DNA from: CAVTQZ01 sp963737015
GTDB taxonomy: Bacteria > Actinomycetota > Acidimicrobiia > Acidimicrobiales > UBA8190
Direction: 5' to 3'
Assembly (NCBI GenBank): GCA_963737015.1
Contig: CAVTQZ010000003.1
Coordinates: forward strand, 1-64,000
Length of the DNA: 64,000 bases
Positions 1 through 8,972 of this stretch are shown here, one piece after another; positions within the stretch are counted from its first letter, which is position 1; each line of letters begins with the position of its first letter. A program made the translations under genes and the position numbers. The notes beneath the pieces are model-generated. The model was not told where the DNA came from and did not search any database. It was given only the letters and a program-made list of their open reading frames with translations.

Positions 1-276
1 CAGCCGATGCAGAGGTGTTGCCGGTCGAAGCGCAGACCACCGCCTTCGCGTTTTCCTCGAGCGCTTTCGAGATCGCGAGCGTCATCCCGCGGTCCTTGAA
101 CGAACCGGTCGGGTTCATGCCTTCGAACTTCAGCCATACCTTCGCGCCCACCGCGCGGAAAGACGGGGGGCCTCGAGCAGAGGCGTGCCACCTTCGAGGA
201 GCGTCACGACGGGAGTCGCCGCTCCGATCGGGAGGAATTCCCGGTAGGCCTCGAGGACACCGGGCCAGCGCGCCAC
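1..276 (-). CDS. thrC: threonine synthase, N-terminal part (runs off left edge; frameshifted)
   Basis: Threonine synthase converts O-phosphohomoserine to threonine with PLP. The visible part holds the N-terminal 'GGTPLLEAPRLSAR' stretch and then, in another frame, KVWLKFEGMNPTGSFKDRGM, which contains the PLP-lysine motif SFKDRGM, followed by STGNTSAS. The GTG start lies 6 bases after the hom stop, with a GAGGG ribosome site inside the end of hom, so the two are probably cotranscribed. The two halves are joined only if one base is restored near 148-170, in a G/C-rich run, because the first frame soon hits a stop. Family identity is very likely. Whether the frameshift is a sequencing error or a real mutation cannot be seen. 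The rest of the gene lies outside the window. Confidence 0.85.
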
Positions 277-282
277 GTTCCC

Positions 283-1669
283 TCAGGCCTCCTCGTCGCC
301 CACGATGCGCAAGACGCCTCCGATGTGGTCGACGACCTCGAGCTCTCGCAGTCCCCCGAGGGTTCTCATGACGTCGCCCTGGCGCGCGACGTGAGTCACG
401 AAGACGAGGCGAGCCTCGTCGCCCATCCCCAGCTGCTCCATCGAGCGGATCGAGACTCCGTGCTCTCCGAACACAGAGGCGACCGCCGCGAGGACACCGG
501 GCCGGTCGGCGACGTCGATGTTGAGATACCAGGCGCTTCGCAGGCCGTCGGCCGGATGAATACGCGCCTTCGGAGCCGGGAAGTGCCGGGCCGAGAAGCC
601 GGCGCGCAGGTGATGCGCGGCGTCGATCAGGTCGCCGAGGACAGCTGAAGCGGTCGGCTTTCCACCCGCACCGCGGCCGTAGAGCATCAACTCGCCCGAG
701 GCGGCGCCCTCTATGAACACCGCGTTGAACGCCCCGCGCACAGAGGCGAGGGGATGGGTGACCGGGAGCATCGCCGGATGGACGCGCACCGATACTTCGG
801 GTCCGCCCTTCGAGAGATTTGGCGGGGCCTCGCCGGTCTGCTCAGAGCCGGTGAAGGTGCCACCGTCGTTTGCGCCGGCGTCGATGTGCTCGGCTATCGC
901 CAGCAGCTTCACGACGTAGCCGAGGCGGCCGGCGAAGTCGATGTCGACGGGATCGACTGACGAGATGCCCTCGCGCGTCACCTCGGAGCCGTTCACCTCA
1001 CAGCGGAAGGCGAGGCTGGCGAGGATCGCCGCCTTTGCTGCGGCGTCGTGGCCGTCAACGTCGGCCGTCGGGTCCCGCTCCGCGAAACCGAGCCTCTGCG
1101 CCTCGGCGAGAGCCTGCGTATAAGAAAGGCCTTGCTCGGTCATCGTCGAGAGGATGAAGTTCGTGGTCCCGTTGACGATCCCCATGACCCGCCGGACGCT
1201 CTCTCCGGCGAGCGACTCCCGCAGAGGTCGGATTATCGGGATGGCACCGGCGACCGCGGCCTCGTAGAAGAGGTCTACACCGGCATCGGCCGCAGCGCGT
1301 GCGAGGGCTGTCCCCTGTTCGGCGATCAGCTCCTTGTTCGCCGTGACCACCGGCTTGCCGGCCTCGATGGCCGCCTCCACGAGGGTCGCCGCCGCGTCCA
1401 CACCGCCGATCAGCTCGACCACGACGTCGACGCGAGGTCGAGGTGCAAAGGCCCTTGGCGTCCCCCGTCACGAGGGACTCGGGGATCCCGGACCGGCTTC
1501 GGGACGGGTCCGAAACGGCGACACCCGCCAGCTCCAACCTCACCCCGGCGCGCGCCTCGATGGCATCTGCGTCCTCGAGCAGGAGCGAGATGAGGGCCCT
1601 GCCGACGTTTCCTGCCCCCAGGACGCCGACCCGCACCGGCGCGGGCACCTGCGACGAGCGGGGATTCAT
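283..1669 (-). CDS. hom: homoserine dehydrogenase (one-base frameshift)
   Basis: NAD(P)-dependent reduction of aspartate semialdehyde to homoserine, the branch step to threonine and methionine. The N-terminal Rossmann motif (VGVLGAGNVGRALISLL, residues about 13-29) is in one frame. The rest is in a second frame: VVELIGG, then TANKELIAEQG, the catalytic middle domain, and a C-terminal ACT domain beginning near 'YLNIDVADRPGVLAAVASV'. The shift lies at about 1429-1445 and removing one base restores a normal protein of roughly 461 residues. The start is 16 bases after lysA and 6 bases precede thrC, so lysA-hom-thrC form an operon. The ACT domain implies threonine feedback inhibition, as known for the family. 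Confidence 0.88.
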
Positions 1670-1685
1670 TGACGGAAAGCTACCG

Positions 1686-3057
1686 TCAGGCGTCCAGACG
1701 GAGGAGGTCCTCCTCGTCCTCCCGGCGCACGACCACGCGGTGGCGACCCTCTGAGACGAAGACCACGGCCGGCCGGGGCACCTTGTTGTAATTGGAGGCC
1801 ATCGAGTAGCCGTACGCGCCTGTCACCGGCGTGGCGAGGACATCGCCCGTCGACAGGTCATCGGGCAGGCGGGCGTCGGCGACGACCACGTCCCCGGCCT
1901 CGCAGTGCTTGCCGACGATCCTCGCCGCCTTCGGACGCGGAGACTTGGTCGCCCGGGGAAGAAACGCCTCGTAGCCGCTTCCGTAGAGGACCGGGCGCGG
2001 GTTGTCGCTCATGCCGCCGTCGACGGCGACGTAGGTCCGCAGGTTCGCCAGTTCCTTCACGGTGCCGACGCGATAGAGCGTGATGCCCGCGGTAGCGACG
2101 ATCGCGCGACCGGGTTCGGCGGTAACCCGGGTGGCACTCGAGATCCCAGCGCGAGCACGCTTCGTGGACCGTCGCGGCCCACTCTGTGATGGTCGGCGCA
2201 GACTCGCCGGCGACGTAGGGCACGCCGAGTCCCCCGCCGACGCAGAGCTCCTCGAGCCCGAGCGGCACGAAGAACTTGGCGAGCACCTCCACCTCCTCGG
2301 CAAAGGACTCGGCGCGAAACACCTGGCTTCCAATGTGGGCATGTACCCCCACGAGGCGCACTGCGTCGTTGGCCCGCAGGCGCTCCACCGCCTCTGTTGC
2401 CGCGCCGGAGGAGAGCCCGAAACCGAATTTCGAGTCCTCCTGGCCGGTCCGGACGAACTCGTGGGTATGCGCCTCGACGCCCGGAGTGACCCTGACGAGG
2501 ACGGGGACGTCCCCGTGGCCGCGGCGACCGCGTGTCAGCCCTTCGAGGCGGCCGATCTCGTCGAAGCTGTCCACTACCAGGCGGCCGACGCCGACTTCGA
2601 GGCCCCGCCCGAGCTCGGTGTCGGACTTGTTGTTCCCGTGCAGAACGAGACGCGACACGGGTACGCCGGCCGCAAGAGCGACGTGCATCTCCCCGCCTGT
2701 CGAGACGTCGAGCCACATGCCTTCCTCGTGCGCGAGCTGCGCCATCGCCTTGCACAAGAACGCCTTCGTCGCGTATGCGACTCCATCGCCCCAGGCGGTC
2801 ACCGCTTCGCGGCAGCGTTCGCGCATGTGAAGCTCGTCGTATACGAAAAGAGGCGTGCCGAGCTCGTCCACCAACTGCAAAAGGTCGACGCCGCCAACCG
2901 ACAGTCGTCCGTCTTGACCAACCCGAGCCGTCGTCGGAAGCAGGTTCAGGCCGACGGGCTCGGCATCGCCATCCCCTCGCGCACCGACGTCTCGAGTGGA
3001 CAACGCATCGCTGACAGGTCCGTTCGGATCGCCGGGCTCGCCGAGCCGTTCCGACAT
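1686..3057 (-). CDS. lysA: diaminopimelate decarboxylase (one-base frameshift)
   Basis: PLP-dependent fold-III decarboxylase making L-lysine from meso-diaminopimelate. The first frame carries the barrel with the PLP lysine in 'YATKAFLCKAMAQL', HGNNKS, VHAHIGSQV and a Gly-rich phosphate-binding loop (CVGGGLGVPY). The second frame carries the domain with EPGRAIVATAG, VDGGMSDNPRP, the C-terminal GAYGYSMASNYN signature and the end. One extra base around 2126-2133, in a C run, separates the frames. Corrected length is about 456 residues, normal for LysA. The N-terminal 40 residues before 'LNLLPTTA' look non-conserved, so the true start may be internal. It is the first gene of lysA-hom-thrC. Confidence 0.88.
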
Positions 3058-3179
3058 TTTGAAGAGGCTAGGGCGAATACAGGGGTGTTATGAGCGCAAC
3101 GCTCCTAAGAGGAGAACGTGAGCAAGGTATTAGTGTCTTTTCGTCGGAGCAGCGCCGTCGGAACGGCGAAGCCCTCGCT

Positions 3180-3254
<75 letters not shown>

Positions 3255-3832
3255 GGAATTTCACACATCACCAGGAGGGTTGCCTTCGCACGGTTCTCAC
3301 CGCTCGCCATCGTATGCCGACGTTGCCGAGGATTCATCAGGATTATTGGGAGGAGCGTGGGAGGAATCCTGCGCCCGGGATGGAGCTGGGAGATCCCCGC
3401 CACGTTCTTGTTGCATTTCACGCGAGACTTTGGAAGCGCCGACGAACCCGCGAGACGACGGCTTCGGCCCGGTACCTGACCGTGTCGGTTGCGCGCCATC
3501 AGCCCCTTCGCTCGTCATGGTCGCCGCAGATGTCACGAAGCAGCGCGTCTCTGGTCGCGCGCTGTGGAGGCGCTCGGGAAGAAGGTCGATGAGGACGACG
3601 AAGGTCCGCGTGAATGCCTGCTGGGCCGCTAAGAGCTCGCCCGGTTCGCGCACGTCCTCACCATGCAGCCCGGTGCTTGGCCCGCGCCGATGGTTTCCGC
3701 TGTCCATGCCAGGCACGCGCCTTTTCTCCGTAGACGCTCACGGCTGTGCTCTGCGCGTCGTCTGCGAGTGGCCGACGGTGACATGGAACGAGCAGGCGGG
3801 CATTCGCAGGTTCTGGTTGGTGACGCCTGTGC
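3255..3832. other. stretch without a recognisable gene
   Basis: Open frames here are long only because of base composition, and none resembles a known family or has a good ribosome site. One minus-strand frame (3297-3716) has a protein-like patch around 'LLAAQQAFTRTFVVLIDLLP', which could be a decayed gene fragment, but I cannot place it. It lies inside the interval bounded by the two tRNA-derived repeats. Confidence 0.4.
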
Positions 3833-4610
3833 CTACGCGAACGCCGTGGCGTCGCCCGCCAGCAGGCGCTTGGCTCGCCGCTCTAGCTCGCCCATCATCC
3901 AGAGTTGAGCTCCGCCACCGAGCGAGATTCGGGCTGCCCCGGCCCGGACGAGGGCAGCGAGGGGTTCTGACGGGTTGACGTTGACGGGTCGGTCGAGCTC
4001 TTTGACGATCTGTGCGACTAGCTCCGGATTGCGCAGGCTGATGGGGTAGACGCAGTCGGCACCGGCGTCAAGGTACAGACGGGCCCGGCGGAGCACCTCC
4101 TCCATGGCGGCAGCTGGGTCGCGCTCGAGGGTGCCGGATGATGGCATCTATCCGCGCGTTGAGCACGATGCCGACGCCCCGCCGGTCGGCGGTTGCCCGG
4201 ATACCGGCCAGGTAGCCGGCGCGCTCCTCCGCGTCGAGGAGGCGGTCCCCGCTCGTGTGGTCGGTGTCTTCGATGTTGCACCCAACGGCGCCAGCGTCGA
4301 GCAGCGCGTCTAGCAGGTCGCCCGGCGCCAACTCATAGCCGCCCTCGAGGTCAGCCGTCACTGGCACGTCGACTACGGCGGTGATCTGCTGTAACTGGGA
4401 AAAGGCCGCCTCTCGGTCGCGGTTGCTGTCCGATCCGCCCCGTGTCGCCGCCATGGCCACGCTCGACGTTGCGATGGCCGGGCTTCCGGCTCCGACAACC
4501 GCTCGGGCGCTGGCGACGTCCCAAACGTTGATGAGCAGCAGCGGATGGCCGATCTGGTGAAGTTCGCGCAGTCGGTGGGCGGCCGCGTCCAGCCGGGCGA
4601 TGTCAGGCAT
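3833..4610 (-). CDS. isocitrate lyase/PEP mutase superfamily protein (one-base frameshift)
   Basis: The protein reads as a short (about 258 residues) PEP mutase / isocitrate lyase-like TIM barrel, whose members make or break C-C or C-P bonds in 2-oxo-acid chemistry. Visible landmarks in the first frame are LLLINVWDVASARAVVGAG, the TADLEGGY metal-binding segment, GAVGCNIEDTDH and a VLNARIDA strand. In the second frame are LYLDAGADCVYPI, PVNVNPS and GAARISLGGG. The change of frame is at about 4130-4140, where one extra base suffices. The catalytic KKCGH-type loop of true isocitrate lyase is absent, as in the wider family. The exact substrate cannot be told. It lies inside the interval between the two tRNA-derived repeats. 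Confidence 0.8.
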
Positions 4611-4758
4611 ACGGAAGGGATGGTAGCCACCGACTACCGAAAAGCAGAGCGAGGGAATGTAGGCGCAACGTCGTCACCTATCCCAGCACCCTCAGTCGGC
4701 TGCGAGCTCACGGTTTCCCGGACCGCCGGTTCGAGGCGCGGCGGGCCCTTCGCCCTAC

Positions 4759-5307
4759 CTACGCGCGACGACCCAAAAAGTAAAGGAACTCCGTCTGCAG
4801 GTCCGCACCCATGGGTGGTTCCAACTTGGGCCCAAAGACGTTGGGCAGGCGGATCATGGAGTCCATCGGCTTGAGAGCCTCATAGGCCCGGCGGACGGAG
4901 TCCTCGTCGAGGCGCTCGTCCGCACCAATCGTTCGTGCCAGGTCCCAGGTATGGACGAGCACGTCCATGGTCACGAATTGGCCGATGATCTGACCCGCAG
5001 GCATCTTGCCCGTCGGCCCGTCCATCTCCTTGGCCGCCTCCTCCGGATCTCCGGTGATCTCGCAGATCGCACGAGAGGCGTTCTCCCAGGCCTGCTTCGG
5101 GTCCTCGTCAGCCCTCAGGGGTTCCGACTCCCCACCTCTGACACTGGCGATCACGCCGCGATGATTCTCGACCACGTGCGTCAGCAGATCACGTGCTGTC
5201 CACTGCTCGCAGGGAGATTGAGCCCCCCACTGGTCAGGGGTCACTGCCTTCACCGCGGCGCCGAAGCCGCTCGACACCACCCTGTAACTATCTTGGACGT
5301 CGGTCAT
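4759..5307 (-). CDS. TIGR03086-like DinB/maleylpyruvate-isomerase N-terminal fold protein
   Basis: The sequence MTDVQDSYRVVSSGFGAAVKAV, WTARDLLTHVVENHR, and FVTMDVLVHTWDLARTIG matches the pattern of actinobacterial TIGR03086 proteins of about 180-200 residues. They have a four-helix DinB/mycothiol-dependent-isomerase fold with metal-binding histidines (His in LLTHVVENH and in VLVHTWD). The start was taken at the ATG before TDVQDS, since the upstream in-frame extension is non-conserved and overlaps a repeat and recombinase debris. Function is unknown; a mycothiol-linked S-transferase role is a family-based guess. It is the last gene before the second tRNA-derived repeat. Confidence 0.8.
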   Translation of the reverse strand: MTDVQDSYRVVSSGFGAAVKAVTPDQWGAQSPCEQWTARDLLTHVVENHRGVIASVRGGESEPLRADEDPKQAWENASRAICEITGDPEEAAKEMDGPTGKMPAGQIIGQFVTMDVLVHTWDLARTIGADERLDEDSVRRAYEALKPMDSMIRLPNVFGPKLEPPMGADLQTEFLYFLGRRA

Positions 5308-5393
5308 TCCAGGAGCATATGGCGCCTCTCTGACCGCGCTGAAAGTGGCGAGTCCGAGTGGGGTGGGGGGTAGCCCAGAACGCTGCCGAGACA

Positions 5394-5413
5394 GAGTCCT
5401 CCCGGGGGCGCCA
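5394..5413 (+). repeat. att-like direct repeat, copy 2 (tRNA-Arg 3' end fragment)
   Basis: This copy of the tRNA 3' end, including CCA, stands alone with no tRNA body to its left; only one base differs from the intact tRNA. It borders the 3' end of the recombinase remnant. It is best read as the far attachment site of an integrated segment of about 2.2 kb, or as a scar between successive insertions. Confidence 0.6.
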
Positions 5414-5979
5414 TGTGATGTCGCGACACATCGGAGACCGACATCGAGTACCGGCAGCTCGTCGAGCAAGCCCGCGTCAGCAGATGTTGACGAATGCTGG
5501 TGCCGCTTCGAGCGCGGACAGCTCGTCGAACTTCACTCGCCCCTGCGCCTCTAGCTCACCGAGGCGATCGCGCACGCGGCGGCGCGCGCCGATGTCGCCG
5601 AGCGCTCACCGGATCGCCTTGAGCTTGGCGGTGTGCGCCTTCTCGGCTTTTTGATCGCCTCACCGAGATCGGCCGCGAGTAGCTCTCGTTGGGTCGGCCC
5701 AAGACGTTCTGGGCGAAGAACCCGGCGATGCCGGCGACCAGATGGTCCTGGCGAACCCAGATGCTGGCTGGGTGGTCAGGGAGATCGCTCCTCCGTCTTG
5801 CCAGTGTGGTTGAGGGCGGGCTGGCACGCTGGGTATGCGACCTGTCGGCGGGACTTGCCGAACATGCGCCCCCCATACATCTCGCACACGACGAAGGAGC
5901 GCAGCACGTAGGAGCGTTTGGTCTCGGGGTGCACGACGTTCGCCCTGGAGCCGTGTCGCGATCCTTGCAGGCCAGCGGC
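5412..5979 (-). pseudogene. serine recombinase (large serine integrase type), C-terminal remnant
   Basis: Reading the minus strand across three frames gives the C-terminal half of a recombinase of the large serine family. Visible pieces are VVHPETKRSYVLRSFVVCEMY then RMFGKSRRQVAYPACQP (recombinase zinc-ribbon region, with the second zinc cysteine of the usual CGRRM changed to GGRM), DHPASIWVRQDHLVAGIAGFF, and a coiled-coil stretch RVRDRLGELEAQGRVKFDELSALEAAP. The end is LLDELPVLDV. At least two frameshifts and two in-frame stops break it, and the catalytic N-terminal serine domain is absent. In the same frame its 5' side runs into a YbaK remnant. It is clearly decayed, unlike the single-indel genes nearby. 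Confidence 0.8.
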
Positions 5980-6222
5980 GACCGCGCCGTTCACGTCCAC
6001 CCGGGTGGTGGCCAGCTCCGCACAGGCCGCATACCGGCGCGGCTCGCCCTTGCCCACGACCACGATGGTGTTGGCCGAATCCTCGGGTTCGACGCCCTAG
6101 CGGCGGCAGAAGGCGGCGGTCTTGGCGTTGTCGGGGTCGCAAGCAAGCACCTCGAATTCGATCCCGAGCTCGTCGAACACCCCGGTCACCCGACGCTCGA
6201 TGTCGTCTGTGCACTCGGGCAT
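5980..6222 (-). pseudogene. YbaK/EbsC-type aminoacyl-tRNA deacylase, N-terminal remnant
   Basis: An ATG opens MPECTDDIERRVTGVFDELG, continues IEFEVLACDPDNAKTAAFCRR, meets an in-frame TAG at 6097-6099 where a Tyr is usual, and resumes GVEPEDSANTIVVVGKGEP, RRYAACAELATTRVDVNGAV. This is the first half of a YbaK-like deacylase, a protein that hydrolyses mischarged tRNA. After 'DVNGAV' the sequence switches without a frame change to serine recombinase. The gene is both truncated and stopped, so no product is expected. Confidence 0.75.
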
Positions 6223-6415
6223 CGAGGATCGTCCTTCGCTAATCCTCACCCACCGGCGCGATATCGGGGATCAGGAGACGGAATCGATGCGCTCCATAGA
6301 CCACTGCACCTGTCGAAGTCGGCCTAGTGGACTTTGGCTGATGCTACCTACGACAAGGCTTGACTTTGGAGCGAAGCACAGCAGGCCGCCCATCGCAGGC
6401 CATTACGCTTCGCCA

Positions 6416-7474
6416 ATGGCTCCGCCAACGTCAAGCCTTGGGAACTCGGCCGGGCTGGCGCAGGCGCCCTATGGCGTCGACGGCCCTGAGATCGGCGTCG
6501 TCCACTATGGGCTTGGGCCCATCGGCCGGTCGGTGGCGGCGCTGATTGCCAGGCGACCGTGGCTCCGGTCCACGGCGGCAGTCGATGTCGATCCGGAGCT
6601 TCAGGGCCGGCGCCTGTCAGACATGCTGGCGACGTTTTGTGAGGACTCGCCCTTCGTACGAAGCAGGGTGGGTACGTGCGACGGGGCCATCGTGGCAGTT
6701 CACTGCACCGGTTCTTCGCTGTCAGCCGTCCTGCCCCAGCTCGAGGAGCTCATCGAGCTCAAGCTCAACGTGGTCTCCACGACCGAAGAGCTCTCGTACC
6801 CGTGGATCACCCAACCGGCGCTCGCTGAGCAGATCGACGCGCTCGCCAAGAAACACTCGGTGAGCGTCCTCGGAACCGGGGTCAACCCCGGGTTTGCCAT
6901 GGAGTACCTGCCTATTGCCATCTCGGGAGCCTCGCAGGAAGTCCACCGGGTTCTCGTCCATCGAACCCAAGATGCCGGCGCTCGGCGCATTCCGCTTCAA
7001 CGGAAAGTGGGCGCCGGCCTCAGCGCATCCGAGTTTCGGACACGCGTCGAGCGGAACCACATCGGGCACGTGGGCCTGCGCGAATCGGTCCATGCCTTAG
7101 CGCACGCCTTCGGATGGAGCTTGAGCGCAGTGGATGAGACCATCGAGCCGGTTGTCGCTGCGTCAGCGATCGAAATGCCAGATAGCGTCATCCCTGCCGG
7201 ACATGTGACTGGCATTCATCAGCGAGCCGTCGGACTCGAAGACGGCGTGACCCGTGTAGAGCTAATACTCGACATGGCAGTGGGTATCGGGCCATCCGCC
7301 GACCACATCAAGCTCGATGGAACACCCGGGCTCGAGGTCGACGTTCCAGGAGGGTTCCACGGAGACACGGCCACGGCTGCCATGGTGGCGAACACCATCC
7401 CCCTGGTGATCGAGGCCGAGCCAGGCCTGCGTGTGATGTCAGAGCTCCCACCGCCTCGCCCGTTCTTCGGCTGA
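6416..7474 (+). CDS. DapB-like NAD(P)H-dependent amine dehydrogenase (2,4-diaminopentanoate dehydrogenase family)
   Basis: A 352-residue oxidoreductase with an N-terminal Rossmann motif (VVHYGLGPIGRSVAALIA, about residues 26-43). It also has CTGSSLSAVLPQLEELIE, LNVVSTTEELSYPW, LGTGVNPGFAMEYLP, and RRIPLQRKVGAGLSASEF. This pattern is that of dihydrodipicolinate-reductase-like enzymes related to 2,4-diaminopentanoate dehydrogenase of ornithine breakdown, which oxidatively deaminates an amine. The start was put at the ATG before APPTSSLGNS, because the long upstream extension is non-conserved and overlaps pseudogene debris. It converges on the deacylase gene cluster, and an amine- or amino-acid-catabolic role fits. 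The true substrate is unknown. Confidence 0.78.
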   Translation: MAPPTSSLGNSAGLAQAPYGVDGPEIGVVHYGLGPIGRSVAALIARRPWLRSTAAVDVDPELQGRRLSDMLATFCEDSPFVRSRVGTCDGAIVAVHCTGSSLSAVLPQLEELIELKLNVVSTTEELSYPWITQPALAEQIDALAKKHSVSVLGTGVNPGFAMEYLPIAISGASQEVHRVLVHRTQDAGARRIPLQRKVGAGLSASEFRTRVERNHIGHVGLRESVHALAHAFGWSLSAVDETIEPVVAASAIEMPDSVIPAGHVTGIHQRAVGLEDGVTRVELILDMAVGIGPSADHIKLDGTPGLEVDVPGGFHGDTATAAMVANTIPLVIEAEPGLRVMSELPPPRPFFG

Positions 7475-7488
7475 CCAGCACGATCTAG

Positions 7489-8967
7489 TCAACGGGGAGC
7501 GCCACGGACCGGTCTCCCCGGCAGGGCATCAGTGACAAGTACGCCATCCCGCACGATGAACGTCCCACCGACAAGCACGTGCCGGACTCCGCTCGATGGA
7601 AGCGTGGAGTCTCGGTAGCTGGCTCGGTCCGTAATCGAAACCGGATCGAGGATCACGATGTCCGCATCTGCCCCTGCCCCGAGGTGGCCCTTGCGAACCA
7701 TGGACGGCGCAACTCCGTCCAGCACCCGGCCTGGCAGCCAAGAGCAGCGCCGAAACGCCTCGAGCCACGACCACTGGCTGGTCTCCCTCACCATCTGCCG
7801 AATTGCCTTCGAAAACGTTCCCGCCGTCCTGGGATGGGTAACGCAGCCCGGGGGCAAGGGCCATTCCAAAGTATCGGTCTCCCCCGTTGGCAGGATGATA
7901 GGCACCGCATCACTGGCGACGATCGAGTCCTCGAAGGCGAGGCCGTGGTTCAGAAAGGCTCGGTCTACCGGGTCGGTCTCGTCGAGAAACTCCACCAGGC
8001 AGAGGGCGTCCGGCGAATCGTTTCGAACCTGTCTAAGCCGCTCAGCACTGGCCAAGCGCTCTCCAGTGGCAAGGAGCATGATGTCCGAGGACTCGAGTCC
8101 CCACTTGCCCAACGACTCAGGTGCCAGGAAGGAAGCGCCGACGACGGTGCTGCCGGACCCGTACGGGTACGCCTCCACCGTGACCCGGGATCCTTCTGTT
8201 CGCGACGACTCGAGCAGGCGTAACACACGGTCGATGTGGCGCCTCGACGTGCTGTTCACATGGCAGTGGTGCATGTGGGCGCCGGTCTCAGCCGCGGCGA
8301 TTGTCAGTTCTTCTGAGCCGTCGATCGGTGTGGTCGGGTCCGCTTCGACCAGTTCCCGAACGTGGGTGAACGTCGGCGCTCCGGCTTCGGCCGCAAGCCG
8401 CGCCAACTCCAGGAATTCTGCGGGATCGCTCCGGGGCGCGTAGCCGAGGAGGATGCCGATTCCGAGGGCGCCCAGTGCGAGCTCCTCTCTGAGCATTCCG
8501 AGCCACATCACCATCTCTGCCGGTGACGAAGAACGTTGCCAGCTCGAATTTCCCAGGAGGGCGAGCGCGGTGGCCGGCCGTGCGTCTGGTTCCACGCCAG
8601 AGAGGACCTTGCCTCGGGCCATGGCCCACGATGCGGAAAAGCCGAAGTTGATGGGTCGGCCCTCCGTCGCCGCTCTCTCGTAGGCGAGGCCTACCGGCAA
8701 CAACCCGAGCTCCAGGTCCAAGGCGGTCGTGACACCGTCGAGCGCCTGTAGACGGCACCCGGCGATCGAGTGGACATGGCTGTGGAGGTCGATGAAACCG
8801 GGACCCACCACCAGGCCCCGGACGTCGAGCGTCGGTACTTCGGGCGATGGGACGAGGGACCCGCCTACTGCCGCGACGACTCCGTCCCGGACGAGGAGAT
8901 CGGTAGTCTCGTCGACGCCGGCACCGGGATCGATCACCCTTCCACCGGTCAGAAAAAGGCCGGGCAC
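7489..8967 (-). CDS. D-aminoacylase-family amidohydrolase (N-acyl-D-amino-acid deacylase type) 1
   Basis: A 492-residue amidohydrolase of the D-aminoacylase branch, which releases D-amino acids from N-acyl forms using bound zinc. The HxH-type metal motif GFIDLHSHVHS (about residues 57-67) follows the usual N-terminal beta domain GGRVIDPGAG. FTHVRE, HHCHVNST and a C-terminal 'GHLGAGADADIVILDP' complete the family pattern. A GTG start lies 5 bases after the stop of the serine hydrolase gene, placing it last in a minus-strand operon with two hydrolases and a binding protein. Dihydroorotase-like or dipeptide substrates cannot be excluded. Confidence 0.82.
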   Translation of the reverse strand: MPGLFLTGGRVIDPGAGVDETTDLLVRDGVVAAVGGSLVPSPEVPTLDVRGLVVGPGFIDLHSHVHSIAGCRLQALDGVTTALDLELGLLPVGLAYERAATEGRPINFGFSASWAMARGKVLSGVEPDARPATALALLGNSSWQRSSSPAEMVMWLGMLREELALGALGIGILLGYAPRSDPAEFLELARLAAEAGAPTFTHVRELVEADPTTPIDGSEELTIAAAETGAHMHHCHVNSTSRRHIDRVLRLLESSRTEGSRVTVEAYPYGSGSTVVGASFLAPESLGKWGLESSDIMLLATGERLASAERLRQVRNDSPDALCLVEFLDETDPVDRAFLNHGLAFEDSIVASDAVPIILPTGETDTLEWPLPPGCVTHPRTAGTFSKAIRQMVRETSQWSWLEAFRRCSWLPGRVLDGVAPSMVRKGHLGAGADADIVILDPVSITDRASYRDSTLPSSGVRHVLVGGTFIVRDGVLVTDALPGRPVRGAPR

Positions 8968-8972
8968 TACGG

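Noticed and set aside
283..1422. A complete homoserine dehydrogenase starting at MVELIGG
   Set aside because: It lacks the Rossmann N-terminus, which is found upstream in another frame. It is the rear part of one frameshifted gene.
6122..6415. Upstream extension of the amine dehydrogenase
   Set aside because: This stretch overlaps YbaK pseudogene on the other strand and shows no conserved motif; the ATG at 6416 is the better start.
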